From positions 5,580,001-5,644,000 of the forward strand of contig OZ220737.1 of assembly GCA_965116935.1 (NCBI GenBank): DNA of 64,000 nt. The letters run 5' to 3'. Positions within the stretch are counted from its first letter, which is position 1. Each line of letters opens with the position of its first letter. This stretch comes from VXYL01 sp965116935. Its GTDB lineage: Bacteria > Pseudomonadota > Gammaproteobacteria > Pseudomonadales > Azotimanducaceae. Positions 1-7,175 of this stretch are shown piece by piece. The position numbers and the translations under genes are program-made. The notes below the pieces were generated by a model. The model did no database searches and had not been told where the DNA came from. It saw only the letters and a list, made by a program, of their open reading frames with translations.

Positions 1-453
1 CCCGCGCTCGTAGTCGGCGATGAGTTCCGGCAACAGCGGCCGGTTGTGGCTGCTGAGCGACATGAAACGCACCTTGCCGCGCTCCCGAAGCCGCTCAAAC
101 ACCTCTCGATAGCCATCGCCCGGGCGCTGGTTGCGATTGCCGAGCAGCAGGAAGTCGAAAGTCTCGAGGCCCGCTGTGCGTAGGCATTCCTCCACCTCCG
201 CCTCGATGGTGCCGGGGTCGTCCGAATAGGACTGAATCGTGAGCACCAGCTCGTCGCGATGGCTCTTGGCAAGGTTCACCATCGCCTCGGCAAAGCCGGG
301 CTGTCGCACGGTGCCCCAGTACAGGTAGTTGATGCCGCGTTCAAAGGCCGACTCGATCACCTGGGCCGGCGCATTGAAGGTGGAACCGATGCCAAGCCGG
401 CTCGTCACCATGCCGGCGCGACCGATTTCGCGATGCTCAAGAAAGGGATTCAT
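1..453 (-). CDS. Aldo/keto reductase-like protein, partial (C-terminus outside window)
   Basis: The first 151 codons of a minus-strand gene that runs off the left edge. The fold signature is that of the aldo/keto reductase TIM barrel: an N-terminal strand with LGIGSTFNAP, then SAFERGINYLYWG around residues 35-47, then DFLLLGNRNQ near 110, and an FERLRERGKVRFMSLSSHN stretch typical of the strand after the fourth helix. The usual tetrad is not seen: the Asp of the DTA-x-x-Y motif aligns with Tyr45, its Tyr with Arg50, the Lys with about Gln74, and the HWP histidine with Gly/Asn. So the fold assignment is good, but a normal NADPH-dependent reductase activity is doubtful. The ATG at 451-453 is the only good start. 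The next gene on this strand ends 64 bp upstream (517). Confidence 0.75.
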   Translation of the reverse strand, partial: MNPFLEHREIGRAGMVTSRLGIGSTFNAPAQVIESAFERGINYLYWGTVRQPGFAEAMVNLAKSHRDELVLTIQSYSDDPGTIEAEVEECLRTAGLETFDFLLLGNRNQRPGDGYREVFERLRERGKVRFMSLSSHNRPLLPELIADYERG

Positions 454-516
454 CGGCTAGCCTCCGGACCAAGGGAAGAGGGAACCATTGTTTCGCCCCC
501 GAAGCCCGTTGGCAAA

Positions 517-891
517 TCAGGCTTGTTGAGCCAGCTTGTCGGGAGCCCGGCTAGACCACTCCGGCGCGTAGAGAAGCACCGGCGCAACATCGTCCGCTCC
601 CCACAACGGTTCGGACCGTCCCCAAAAGAAGAAGTGAGCCGTTCTTCCGCCATCCAAAGGCTTCTCCTTTGGCCGTCCAGCCTTGGTGTAAAGCACGATG
701 AGATCCTGCGCCATTACACGCTTGTAGGGAAACCAGAATGAGTCCTTGACGTCGGTGGTGACGTCTTCGTCAAGGAATCCAGTCCGCACCAGCATGAAGT
801 CACCGATGTCTGCGGCCGAGCGAGCTCGCAGGACCAGACGTTCCTTTTCCTTGTCGCCGGCGTCCACAACATATCGAATGCGGACTTTCAT
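517..891 (-). CDS. Small soluble protein of unknown function, coupled to upstream membrane protein
   Basis: A 124-residue protein that I do not recognise. It starts MKVRIRYVVDAGDKEKER, is rich in predicted beta strands and aromatic residues (SFWFPYKRVMAQD, AHFFFWGRSEPLW), and has no signal peptide or membrane segment. Its ATG (891-889) overlaps the TGA of the upstream gene as TGATG, so translation is probably coupled and the two products likely work together. The frame stays open a long way upstream, but that extension only shadows the upstream gene. Base composition looks a little lower in GC than the flanking AKR and VOC genes, as expected for an accessory insert. Function unknown. Confidence 0.7.
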   Translation of the reverse strand: MKVRIRYVVDAGDKEKERLVLRARSAADIGDFMLVRTGFLDEDVTTDVKDSFWFPYKRVMAQDLIVLYTKAGRPKEKPLDGGRTAHFFFWGRSEPLWGADDVAPVLLYAPEWSSRAPDKLAQQA

Positions 892-1346
892 CAGCCACCC
901 TCCTTGCCTAGCCACAGACGTGGAACCTTGGCGGCAATGCCACCAAGAATCAAGACTACCCCCAAAAGCAGAACAATCGGCAATTCCGGCTGATCCTTGA
1001 ACGAAGGCGAAGAACCAATGAGTGCCCCACCGGCGCTGAGCGTAACCGTGGTCACCACCTCCTGCGTCGTCAACTGTCTCCGAAGTGCAGAGCGTCGAAC
1101 ATCCAGGACCGCCCCCGCCTTGCTCGCCTCGTGGTAGCGTTCCCGGTAGTCCTTCAACTCGCTTACTTCGTCCTCTAATCGGTCCACGCTTGCCACCAGC
1201 ATCTTGACGGTGCCGGATTGGGTCAACTCCTCGGATGACAACTCCCGCGTCACCTTCGACAATGGGTGTTGCCTCTTCGTCGCCTCTAAATCGATGTCCC
1301 TCGCATCGCTGCCAACATCCACCTCGTCTTCGCGAGATTGCTCCAT
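891..1346 (-). CDS. Coiled-coil membrane protein of unknown function
   Basis: A protein of 151 residues from the ATG at 1346. AGGAG lies nine bases upstream, so this ATG is preferred over an in-frame GTG at 1364 that has no spaced ribosome site. The N-terminal third is acidic. Residues about 45-85 (VKMLVASVDRLEDEVSELK and on) are a heptad-rich coiled coil. The C-terminal third holds two hydrophobic stretches (around VVTTVTLSAGGALIG and LPIVLLLGVVLILGGIAAK) separated by a short polar loop, so it should sit in the inner membrane with the coiled coil in the cytoplasm. It overlaps the next gene as TGATG. I do not recognise the family. The layout, a membrane anchor plus a small soluble partner, resembles two-gene accessory modules, but no function can be assigned. 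Confidence 0.7.
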   Translation of the reverse strand: MEQSREDEVDVGSDARDIDLEATKRQHPLSKVTRELSSEELTQSGTVKMLVASVDRLEDEVSELKDYRERYHEASKAGAVLDVRRSALRRQLTTQEVVTTVTLSAGGALIGSSPSFKDQPELPIVLLLGVVLILGGIAAKVPRLWLGKEGG

Positions 1347-1411
1347 GTCCTTTTTCTCCTGCACTTCCCCCGCGTTGCTCTAGCAACCAACAAACGCCAT
1401 CGCCTCTCGTC

Positions 1412-1822
1412 TCATCTCGCGAGCGGCGGGTGGAAGATCATCTGCACCGTTGTTCCCTCCGGGTCCGAGCAATACAGGCTGCGTGCGCCGTCCCGATGCG
1501 TCTTGGGCACCGCCAAGATCGGCACGCCGTGCCCCGCCAGGAACTCGTGCCAGTGGTCCACGTCCTCTGGTCGGTCGAGCACGAAGCCGATGTGGTCCAA
1601 CCGCTGCCCTTCCTCTACCGCATCCACCGTCGCCCGATGAATGGCCAGATTGTCCACGCCACTGGTGAGGTAGGCGTTGTCCGCATCCGGGCGCCACTCC
1701 ACCTTCATTCCCATCACGTCCACATAGAACGCCACCGTCTCCTCGAACCGCCGCGCGAACAGCGCCACATGGCGCAGCCCCGCGAGAGGCGGTCGGTTGC
1801 GTTCGCCGGCGTCCGAGCTCAT
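1412..1822 (-). CDS. VOC (glyoxalase/bleomycin-resistance fold) protein
   Basis: A single-domain vicinal-oxygen-chelate protein of 136 residues. The two beta-alpha-beta-beta-beta half-motifs are visible: GLRHVALFARRFEETVAFY near the N-terminus, with a metal-ligand-type His, and LDHIGFVLDRPEDVDHWHEF in the middle, ending with DPEGTTVQMIF, where the Glu is the usual last metal ligand. Such proteins bind a divalent metal and act as lyases, dioxygenases or binding proteins; the substrate cannot be read from sequence. The ATG overlaps the TGA of the upstream OsmC-family gene (ATGA), so the two form a coupled pair. Confidence 0.85.
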   Translation of the reverse strand: MSSDAGERNRPPLAGLRHVALFARRFEETVAFYVDVMGMKVEWRPDADNAYLTSGVDNLAIHRATVDAVEEGQRLDHIGFVLDRPEDVDHWHEFLAGHGVPILAVPKTHRDGARSLYCSDPEGTTVQMIFHPPLAR

Positions 1823-2265
1823 GCCTTTGGTGGAGCGTCGGCTGTGGGGGGCTCCTGCACCTCGAAGTTGTGGCTGATGGCCACCCCACCCCGCTCCAAC
1901 ATGATGGAAGCGGAACAGTATTTCCTCGCCGTCAGGTCGATCGCCCGTTGCACCTTGCGCTCGTCCACGGCCTCGCCCACCACCACGAAATGCACGTGGA
2001 TGCGCGTGAATACCTTCGGCTCGTCCTCCGCCCGCTCGGCCGAAATCTCCGCCCGGCAATCCACAACCCGCTGTCGCGCCTTGCGCAGGATGCTGACCAC
2101 GTCGAACGCGGTGCAGCCGCCAAGCCCAAGCAGCATCAACTCCATCGGCCGAACCCCGGCATTCTCGCCGCCCATCTCCGGCGGCCCGTCGATGGCAACC
2201 GCATGGCCACTGCCGGCCACCCCGGTGAACCGAACCTTGCCGCTCCAGTGAATCGTCGCTTGCAT
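1819..2265 (-). CDS. OsmC-family protein, YhfA-like
   Basis: A 148-residue OsmC/Ohr-superfamily protein close to the E. coli YhfA type. Two conserved cysteines occur in the expected contexts, GLGGCTAFDVVSIL and ARKYCSASIMLE, and these are the peroxidatic/resolving pair in the superfamily. The start was chosen at the ATG at 2265 because MQATIHWSGKVRF aligns with the YhfA N-terminus; an in-frame ATG nine bases earlier and one at 2322 are less likely. The physiological role of the YhfA branch is not established; thiol-dependent peroxide reduction is the family-level expectation. Translationally coupled to the VOC gene downstream. Confidence 0.88.
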   Translation of the reverse strand: MQATIHWSGKVRFTGVAGSGHAVAIDGPPEMGGENAGVRPMELMLLGLGGCTAFDVVSILRKARQRVVDCRAEISAERAEDEPKVFTRIHVHFVVVGEAVDERKVQRAIDLTARKYCSASIMLERGGVAISHNFEVQEPPTADAPPKA

Positions 2266-2397
2266 GGCCGGCATTGTCGCGGATGAGCGCCCTCCGTTCC
2301 AAGCGGCCAGGACCGAAAGCACCGGCTCGCGCCCGCGAAATCACTGATAGGCTCTTGGCACGGATTCGAACAGTCCAGGAAGGGGAGTAAGTGAACC

Positions 2398-3174
2398 ATG
2401 GCCGACTACGAGACCATCACCTACGAGATCGAGGACAACCTCGCTACCGTTACGTTGAATCGTCCCGAGAGCCTGAACGGCATCACCAACACGATGATGC
2501 GGGAGCTTTACGAGTGCCTGGGCGAGGCGTCGGGGGACGATCGCATTCGGGTGCTGCTATTCACCGGCGCGGGGCGCGGATTCTGTCCCGGTGTGGACCT
2601 CAAGGCGTCCACCAGCGGCGAGAAACAGGAGCCGAATCGGAAGGAGTACTTCCACATCACGTCGCTCCTGCACGAGATGCCGAAGGTGACCATCGCCGCG
2701 GTGAACGGCGCCTGCGCCGGGGCAGGTTTCGGCTGGGCGTGCGCGTGTGACCTGCGCTATGCCAGCTCGCGGGCCGTGTTCAACTCCGCATTTCTGGGTG
2801 TCGCGATCTCCGGCGACATGGCGGGGCCTTGGCTGCTGCCGCGCATCGTTGGCGCCACCAAGGCGCGGGAGCTTTTCTTCAGTTCGCAGAAGTTCGGTGC
2901 CGACGAGGCCGAACGCATCGGCCTCGTGCTGAAGACCATTCCCGACGAGACCTTCCGCGAGGAGGTGCAGGCGATTGCCGAGCGACTGTCCCGCTCCGCA
3001 CCGCTCGCCATCGGCGAGATGAAGAAGAACTTCATCAACGCCGAGAACATGCCGCTGCGCGACTACATCGAGCTCGAGACGGAGCGACACACCCGCACCG
3101 GCGGCAGCGAAGACTCCCGCGAAGCGTTCCATGCGTTCGTTGAGAAGCGGGATCCGGTGTTTAAGGGGCGCTGA
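2398..3174 (+). CDS. Crotonase-fold enoyl-CoA hydratase/isomerase family protein
   Basis: A 258-residue crotonase. The CoA-binding/oxyanion-hole segments are clear: RGFCPGVDLKAS (about 60-72) and NGACAGAGFGWACACDLRY (about 103-121). Both glutamates of classical enoyl-CoA hydratase (Glu144/Glu164 of the rat enzyme) are replaced, by Gly and Phe. Instead the helix start reads AISGDMAGPWLLPR with Asp140 in the place where PaaG-type isomerases carry their catalytic Asp. An isomerase-type reaction is therefore more likely than hydration. A purine-rich ribosome site (ggaaggggag) precedes the ATG. It is transcribed divergently from the VOC/OsmC pair. Confidence 0.88.
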   Translation: MADYETITYEIEDNLATVTLNRPESLNGITNTMMRELYECLGEASGDDRIRVLLFTGAGRGFCPGVDLKASTSGEKQEPNRKEYFHITSLLHEMPKVTIAAVNGACAGAGFGWACACDLRYASSRAVFNSAFLGVAISGDMAGPWLLPRIVGATKARELFFSSQKFGADEAERIGLVLKTIPDETFREEVQAIAERLSRSAPLAIGEMKKNFINAENMPLRDYIELETERHTRTGGSEDSREAFHAFVEKRDPVFKGR

Positions 3175-3264
3175 CAGCGGGGCCTCGTTTGGGGGGCATC
3201 CCGCTCCCCCAAGGGCCAACGCTTTCCGAAGGCTCCCAAGGATCGTTGCGCTACGGTCCGGTGG

Positions 3265-4007
3265 TCAACCCCACACGGCCTGCGGCAGGGGCAGATCGGC
3301 GAGTAGATGCGGCGGAATCGGCTGCGTGGGCGCAGTGCCCGTGCGCGTGAGCATCATCTCGAGCTGTCGTGCGTGCTGCATGGCGTGCCAGGCGCATCGT
3401 TCGAGCACAAGGTGCAGCGTTTGCCGGCCGAAGAAGGTCTCGACCAAGCCAGAGCCTTGCACTTGGGCCTCCTCGAGACGCAGAGCCACAGCCCTCGAGC
3501 GCACGCGAAGGTCGGCGACGTCGAGTTCCGTTGTCGGGACAGCCGCCGAAGCCCCACGTCGAAGGGCGTTCCGTCACAAACGCGCAGGAACACGGCGGCG
3601 ATCTCAACAACATGGTTCGCGAGCGCGAGGCAGGTGCGGTCTCGGCGCGGCAGCTTGTCATGCAGCCGATCCGGCGGGAACTCGCTCGCGAGTCGCATTG
3701 CGTTTTCGAGCGCCCCCGCGAGACGGTGCTTCAGCTCCGCCACCGGGAGCGCGGGGCGGGCCCGAAAGCGAATGCCCACGAGTTCCGCGACGCTTTCGAG
3801 GTCTACGCCAAAGGCGAAACCAGCCACGCCTCCGTCCGTGTCGGCCACTGCCACCACGGGTACCGATCGGAGGCCCAGCGCCCGCAGGCGAGCCGCGGCA
3901 TCGACATCGTTCGCGACATCGCAAGATTCAAACGGGACTCCCCGCACGGAGAGAAACTCCTTCACGCGAAGGCAACTGGTTCACCCCGGCTGCCAATACA
4001 CCTGCAC
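3265..4007 (-). pseudogene. Glutaredoxin-DinB fusion gene with in-frame TGA and a frameshift (pseudogene or selenoprotein candidate)
   Basis: Read from a GTG at 4007, the product begins MQVYWQPG, then a TGA codon at 3983-3981, then TSCLRVKEFLSVRGVPFES. This is a glutaredoxin-like N-terminus in which the TGA stands exactly where the first Cys of the CxxC redox motif is expected. The thioredoxin-fold part runs to about residue 75. A DinB-like helical domain follows (ELKHRLAGALENAMRLASE and LALANHVVEIAAVFLRV), interrupted near 3555 by a frameshift: adding one G to the run GGGG would rejoin VCDGTPFDVGASAAVP with TTELDVADLRVRSR. The C-terminus LHLVLERCAWHAMQHARQLE is intact and ends at 3265. Two lesions favour a pseudogene; if the G-run frameshift is a sequence error, a Sec-x-x-Cys protein is possible. 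A five-bp hairpin with a GCGT loop lies 13 nt after the TGA. Confidence 0.75.
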
Positions 4008-4026
4008 ACCACGGCCCCGGGCGTCA

Positions 4027-4046
4027 GCGCGCCCTGACGGGCGCGC
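4027..4046. repeat. GC-rich palindromic hairpin, REP-like
   Basis: A perfect 8-bp stem (gcgcgccc/gggcgcgc) with a tgac loop. The same core, cgcgccctgacgggcgcg, recurs at 17810-17827, also between genes, so it behaves as a short dispersed palindromic repeat. It sits just upstream of the broken glutaredoxin gene. It has no T tract and so is not a classical terminator. Confidence 0.6.
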
Positions 4047-4086
4047 CCACGTGTCGTAGGAACCGCTGGCCTTGCTCCCACGTCGG

Positions 4087-5010
4087 TCACTCGAACTGGC
4101 TCCCAGAGTAAGGGCTCAAGGCCAGCGTCGGCGGTGGCCCGTCCTGCAGCCACGGGTAGGCGGAGTAGAGCCCCATCAGCGCGCAGAACCGCGTCGGGTT
4201 GCGCTCCACCATCTCCGGCGTCGTGGTGGCCCAGTACATTTCCTGCGCCTGCACATGGTCGCGCACATGCGGCAGCACCAGCGTCACGCGCTGGCCGCCG
4301 GTCGTGCGCGGAACCGCGCCGTGCCACAGGCTGCCGTGCCAGACGATCACCGAACCCTTCGGCATTTCGAGCACATCCACCTCAGCGCGATCGTGCGCCA
4401 TGACGAGATCGGCCGGCACCGGACGGCAGAACCGATGGCTGCCCGGCCAAACGCAGACGGCGCCGTTCTCGCGGGTGTAGTCGGTGGTCACCCAGGTGAC
4501 GTTGCAGTACTGCGCCACGGACGGCCACGGGGCGGGAATCTTGCCGCTGTGGTCGGCGTGCAGCGCCAGCGGCCTTGCGCTTGCATCCTTGATGAGCCCG
4601 GTGGATTGCGAGAGCTTGGCGCGGTAGCCGAGCAGGTACGTGACGAGGGCGAGCGGCGCTGGTGCCAGCAACGCCTCCTCGATGATCCGGGCCCGCGGCA
4701 GCAGGTGGAAGAGCGTGTTGCCAAGGCCAGACTCGGCACCAAGATTGCGCGAGGAGTCGTCTTCGGCGAGCCGCAGCAGCGTCTGCCGCAACTCGTTGAA
4801 GAACGCGAGCGGCTTGACCGTCCCTGGCGGCAGCACGGCATAGCCCTTGGTCTCTAGGTCCGCGACCGCAGCCTTTAGCCCCTGCGCTTCGATCTCGCGA
4901 TCGAGCGCCTTCCGTGCAGCTTCACCCGTGGGGAGAGGGTCCGCCTCATACTTGGCGAGCGCAAGCTGGCGCAGTTCGGTCAGGTGCTCGATGAGCGGTT
5001 GCGTGTTCAT
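4087..5010 (-). CDS. Phytanoyl-CoA dioxygenase (PhyH) family protein
   Basis: A 307-residue Fe(II)/2-oxoglutarate oxygenase of the PhyH type. The double-stranded beta-helix carries the iron ligands as an HxD motif in LALHADHSGKIPAPW and a distal His in VIVWHGSLWHGAVPR. The Arg that binds 2-oxoglutarate is most likely the one in GGQRVTLVLPH. The N-terminal 70 residues are helical and end in KGYAVLPPGTVKPL, a common entry to this fold. Substrates of the family range from branched acyl-CoAs to small metabolites, so only the chemistry is inferred. The ATG at 5010 gives the family-like start; the longer upstream frame is non-coding. Divergent from the D-threonine-aldolase-like pair at 5130, sharing about 120 bp. 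Confidence 0.85.
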   Translation of the reverse strand: MNTQPLIEHLTELRQLALAKYEADPLPTGEAARKALDREIEAQGLKAAVADLETKGYAVLPPGTVKPLAFFNELRQTLLRLAEDDSSRNLGAESGLGNTLFHLLPRARIIEEALLAPAPLALVTYLLGYRAKLSQSTGLIKDASARPLALHADHSGKIPAPWPSVAQYCNVTWVTTDYTRENGAVCVWPGSHRFCRPVPADLVMAHDRAEVDVLEMPKGSVIVWHGSLWHGAVPRTTGGQRVTLVLPHVRDHVQAQEMYWATTTPEMVERNPTRFCALMGLYSAYPWLQDGPPPTLALSPYSGSQFE

Positions 5011-5129
5011 GCGATTTGGTTGCCGCTGCGTTTCCGACTGCAAGAGCGTACGCCTTCTGTGAAACTCTCGCATGGAAGCGGAGCCTCTGTAAGGTAGTCT
5101 GCGCCGGTTCAAAAGAGGGGCGGACACCG

Positions 5130-5822
5130 ATGCAGGAGCCTATCGACGCGGCCATCGGCTCGCCGGTGGACGAGATCGACACGCCGGCGCTGCTGGTGGA
5201 CCTCGATCGCCTGGCGGCCAATCTTCGTGCGCTGCAATCGCCGGTGCGGGCGGCGGCGTGGGTGCATTGCACGCCGGCGATCGCGCACTTGCAGCTTCAG
5301 TGCCGGCACGTGGCGGGAATCGCGGTGCGCGGCGTGGCCGAGGCGGAAGTGTTTGCGGCGGCGGGGTGCGGGGACATCCGCATCCTGCGCCCCTTGGTGA
5401 CGGCATCAACGCGCCGACGGGCACATGCGCTCGCGGGTACAGCGCGCGTCGTCACGGACGACGACGGCTTGGCGCTGTGGGAGGAAGATGCACTCGCCGG
5501 GGCTGTCACCGTGTCGGCAACGATCGCAAGCACGCCGGAGCCGGACCGCGCCATTCACGACTGCGGCCAGAAGGCCATCGGGCGTGACACTGCATCGCCG
5601 ACGGTCAAGGGGCGCGAAGGCTTGATCGCCAATGCCGGCAGCGCCGAGCATGGCATCGTTGCCGTTCGATCCGGCGCGCAACCGTTTTCCATCGGCGACT
5701 GGCTGGAGCTCATTCCCGGCGACGTCGCCACCGCGTTCGCGCTGCACGACTTTGCCTATGGCGTGCGTGACGGGCGGCTCCAAGCCGTGTGGCCGGTGAG
5801 TGCACGGGGGGCGTGGCAATGA
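5130..5822 (+). CDS. Truncated D-threonine aldolase/alanine racemase-like protein lacking the PLP lysine
   Basis: A 230-residue relative of the D-threonine-aldolase/D-serine-dehydratase family, which is normally about 360-380 residues. The start DEIDTPALLVDLDRLAANL is canonical, but the PLP-lysine segment (PHxKTHK in the family) reads AAWVHCTPAIAHL, with no lysine. After GVAEAEVFAAAGCGDIRILR most of the barrel is missing, and the chain jumps to the C-terminal beta domain (DRAIHDCGQKAIGRD, GDWLELIPGDVATAFALHD). The frame is nevertheless intact and its TGA overlaps the ATG of the full-length homologue (ATGA), so it is probably still translated and may be a non-catalytic partner. Alternatively it is a decaying duplicate. 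Confidence 0.75.
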   Translation: MQEPIDAAIGSPVDEIDTPALLVDLDRLAANLRALQSPVRAAAWVHCTPAIAHLQLQCRHVAGIAVRGVAEAEVFAAAGCGDIRILRPLVTASTRRRAHALAGTARVVTDDDGLALWEEDALAGAVTVSATIASTPEPDRAIHDCGQKAIGRDTASPTVKGREGLIANAGSAEHGIVAVRSGAQPFSIGDWLELIPGDVATAFALHDFAYGVRDGRLQAVWPVSARGAWQ

Positions 5823-6904
5823 TCGGCACGCCGGTTGCGGAACTCGACACTCCCGTGCTGCTGCTCGACATGGCGGCGCTTGAGCACAACATCGGTGTCA
5901 TCGCCGAGCACTACGAGGGCCGCACCATTCGCCTGCGCCCGCACGGCAAGAATCACAAGTGCCCGCGCATCCTGGCGATGCAAATCGAGGCTGGCGGCAC
6001 AGTGGGCGGCGTGTGCGCGGCCAAGGTCTCGGAAGCGGAGGCGTTCGTTCATGCCGGTGCGGCGCGCAACGTGCTGGTGGCGAATCAGGTGGTTGCGCCG
6101 CGCAAGATTCGGCGCCTGGCGGCACTGGCGCAGGCTGCCGACGTGATGGTGGCGATTGACCACGAAACCCAGGTCGAGCGGCTCGAAGCAGGTGCGAGGG
6201 AAGAGGACGCGACGATTGGCGTCGTGATCGAGATCGACACGACCATGGGGCGTGGGGGCGTGCGCAGCATCGATCAGGCGGTGCGGTTGGCACGAAGGGT
6301 GGGCGACGCGACGCACCTTGCGTTCCGCGGCGTGATGAGCCACCAGACGCCAAGCGTGGCGGAACCGACACGGGACGAGCGCTTCGTGGAGGGAGGACGC
6401 GCCATCGACAAGGTGCTTGCGGCCAAGCGCGCCATTGAGGCGGTGGGCATTGCCGTGGACGTCGTTTCCACGGGCGAGTCGTGGACGTATGACGTGGCTG
6501 CCACCTACCCCGAGGTGACCGAAATCGAGGGCGGCACCTATGTTGTGATGGAGATGGCTTACGGGTACATGGCGGAGTTCCGGCAGGCGATGCGGATCAT
6601 GGGGCGTGTCGTGGAGCGACCCGATGCTCAAACGGCCATCGGCGACATACCCATCGACGCGATTGGTGCCCCTCGGGGCCTGCCGACCGTTGCGGACTCG
6701 CCCGACATCTCTGTCGTGGCCCTCGATCACCACGGTGTCACGCTCCGAAGCGAAGCACCGATGCCGCTCGCTCTAGGCGCTCCGTTCTTCCTGCGCACGC
6801 ACCAGCAAGACATGACCATGAACCGCTGGGACCGCTTTCTCGGCGTGCGGGACGGCCGCGTCAGCACGGTGTTCCACGCGGATGCCAGGGGGCGCGTGCA
6901 TTAG
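5819..6904 (+). CDS. D-threonine aldolase-like PLP enzyme (alanine racemase fold)
   Basis: A 361-residue fold-type III PLP enzyme. The N-terminus ELDTPVLLLDMAALEHNIG leads into RLRPHGKNHKCPRI, where Lys44 is the expected Schiff-base lysine. GGVCAAKVSEAEAFVHAGA is the next conserved barrel strand. The C-terminal domain carries the metal-site-like VVALDHHGVTLRSE. Family members are D-threonine aldolases, D-serine dehydratases and related D-hydroxy-amino-acid lyases; the exact substrate is open. It is translationally coupled to the truncated paralogue upstream. The D-aminoacylase-like gene at 54901 suggests that D-amino-acid catabolism is a recurring theme here. Confidence 0.85.
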   Translation: MIGTPVAELDTPVLLLDMAALEHNIGVIAEHYEGRTIRLRPHGKNHKCPRILAMQIEAGGTVGGVCAAKVSEAEAFVHAGAARNVLVANQVVAPRKIRRLAALAQAADVMVAIDHETQVERLEAGAREEDATIGVVIEIDTTMGRGGVRSIDQAVRLARRVGDATHLAFRGVMSHQTPSVAEPTRDERFVEGGRAIDKVLAAKRAIEAVGIAVDVVSTGESWTYDVAATYPEVTEIEGGTYVVMEMAYGYMAEFRQAMRIMGRVVERPDAQTAIGDIPIDAIGAPRGLPTVADSPDISVVALDHHGVTLRSEAPMPLALGAPFFLRTHQQDMTMNRWDRFLGVRDGRVSTVFHADARGRVH

Positions 6905-6911
6905 GGAGTTG

Positions 6912-7090
6912 CTAGGGCGTGTTCACACTACGCGCTGCCGTTGCCACTGCATCCCTAGTAGATTCAATGGGATGCGCGACGAACGGTCGATCCAGTCGGC
7001 AAACTCGAAGGCCGCCGATGGCACTCCATAGGTGATTGATTTAAATGGATAAAATGTGCCTTCTTGGCGACAAGTGTTAACACGCCCTAG
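6912..7090. mobile_element. MITE-like element with IS5-type ends
   Basis: A 179-bp segment. Its ends are inverted repeats, ctagggcgtgttcacac at 6912-6928 and gtgttaacacgccctag at 7074-7090, matching at 16 of 17 positions. The outer CTAG on each side looks like a 4-bp target duplication, the YTAR-type target favoured by IS5-group elements, leaving 13-bp ends starting GGCGTGTT. The inside is AT-rich compared with its surroundings (ttgatttaaatggataaaat) and has no transposase. Best read as an internal-deletion derivative of an IS5-family element. Confidence 0.6.
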
Positions 7091-7175
7091 CCTCTTTCGG
7101 TGAGGGTGTCCTGCAGCCTCTGCAGGCTTCCGCCCCCAAGAGGGAACGACGGCCCGCCCCGACGGACGCCTCGGC

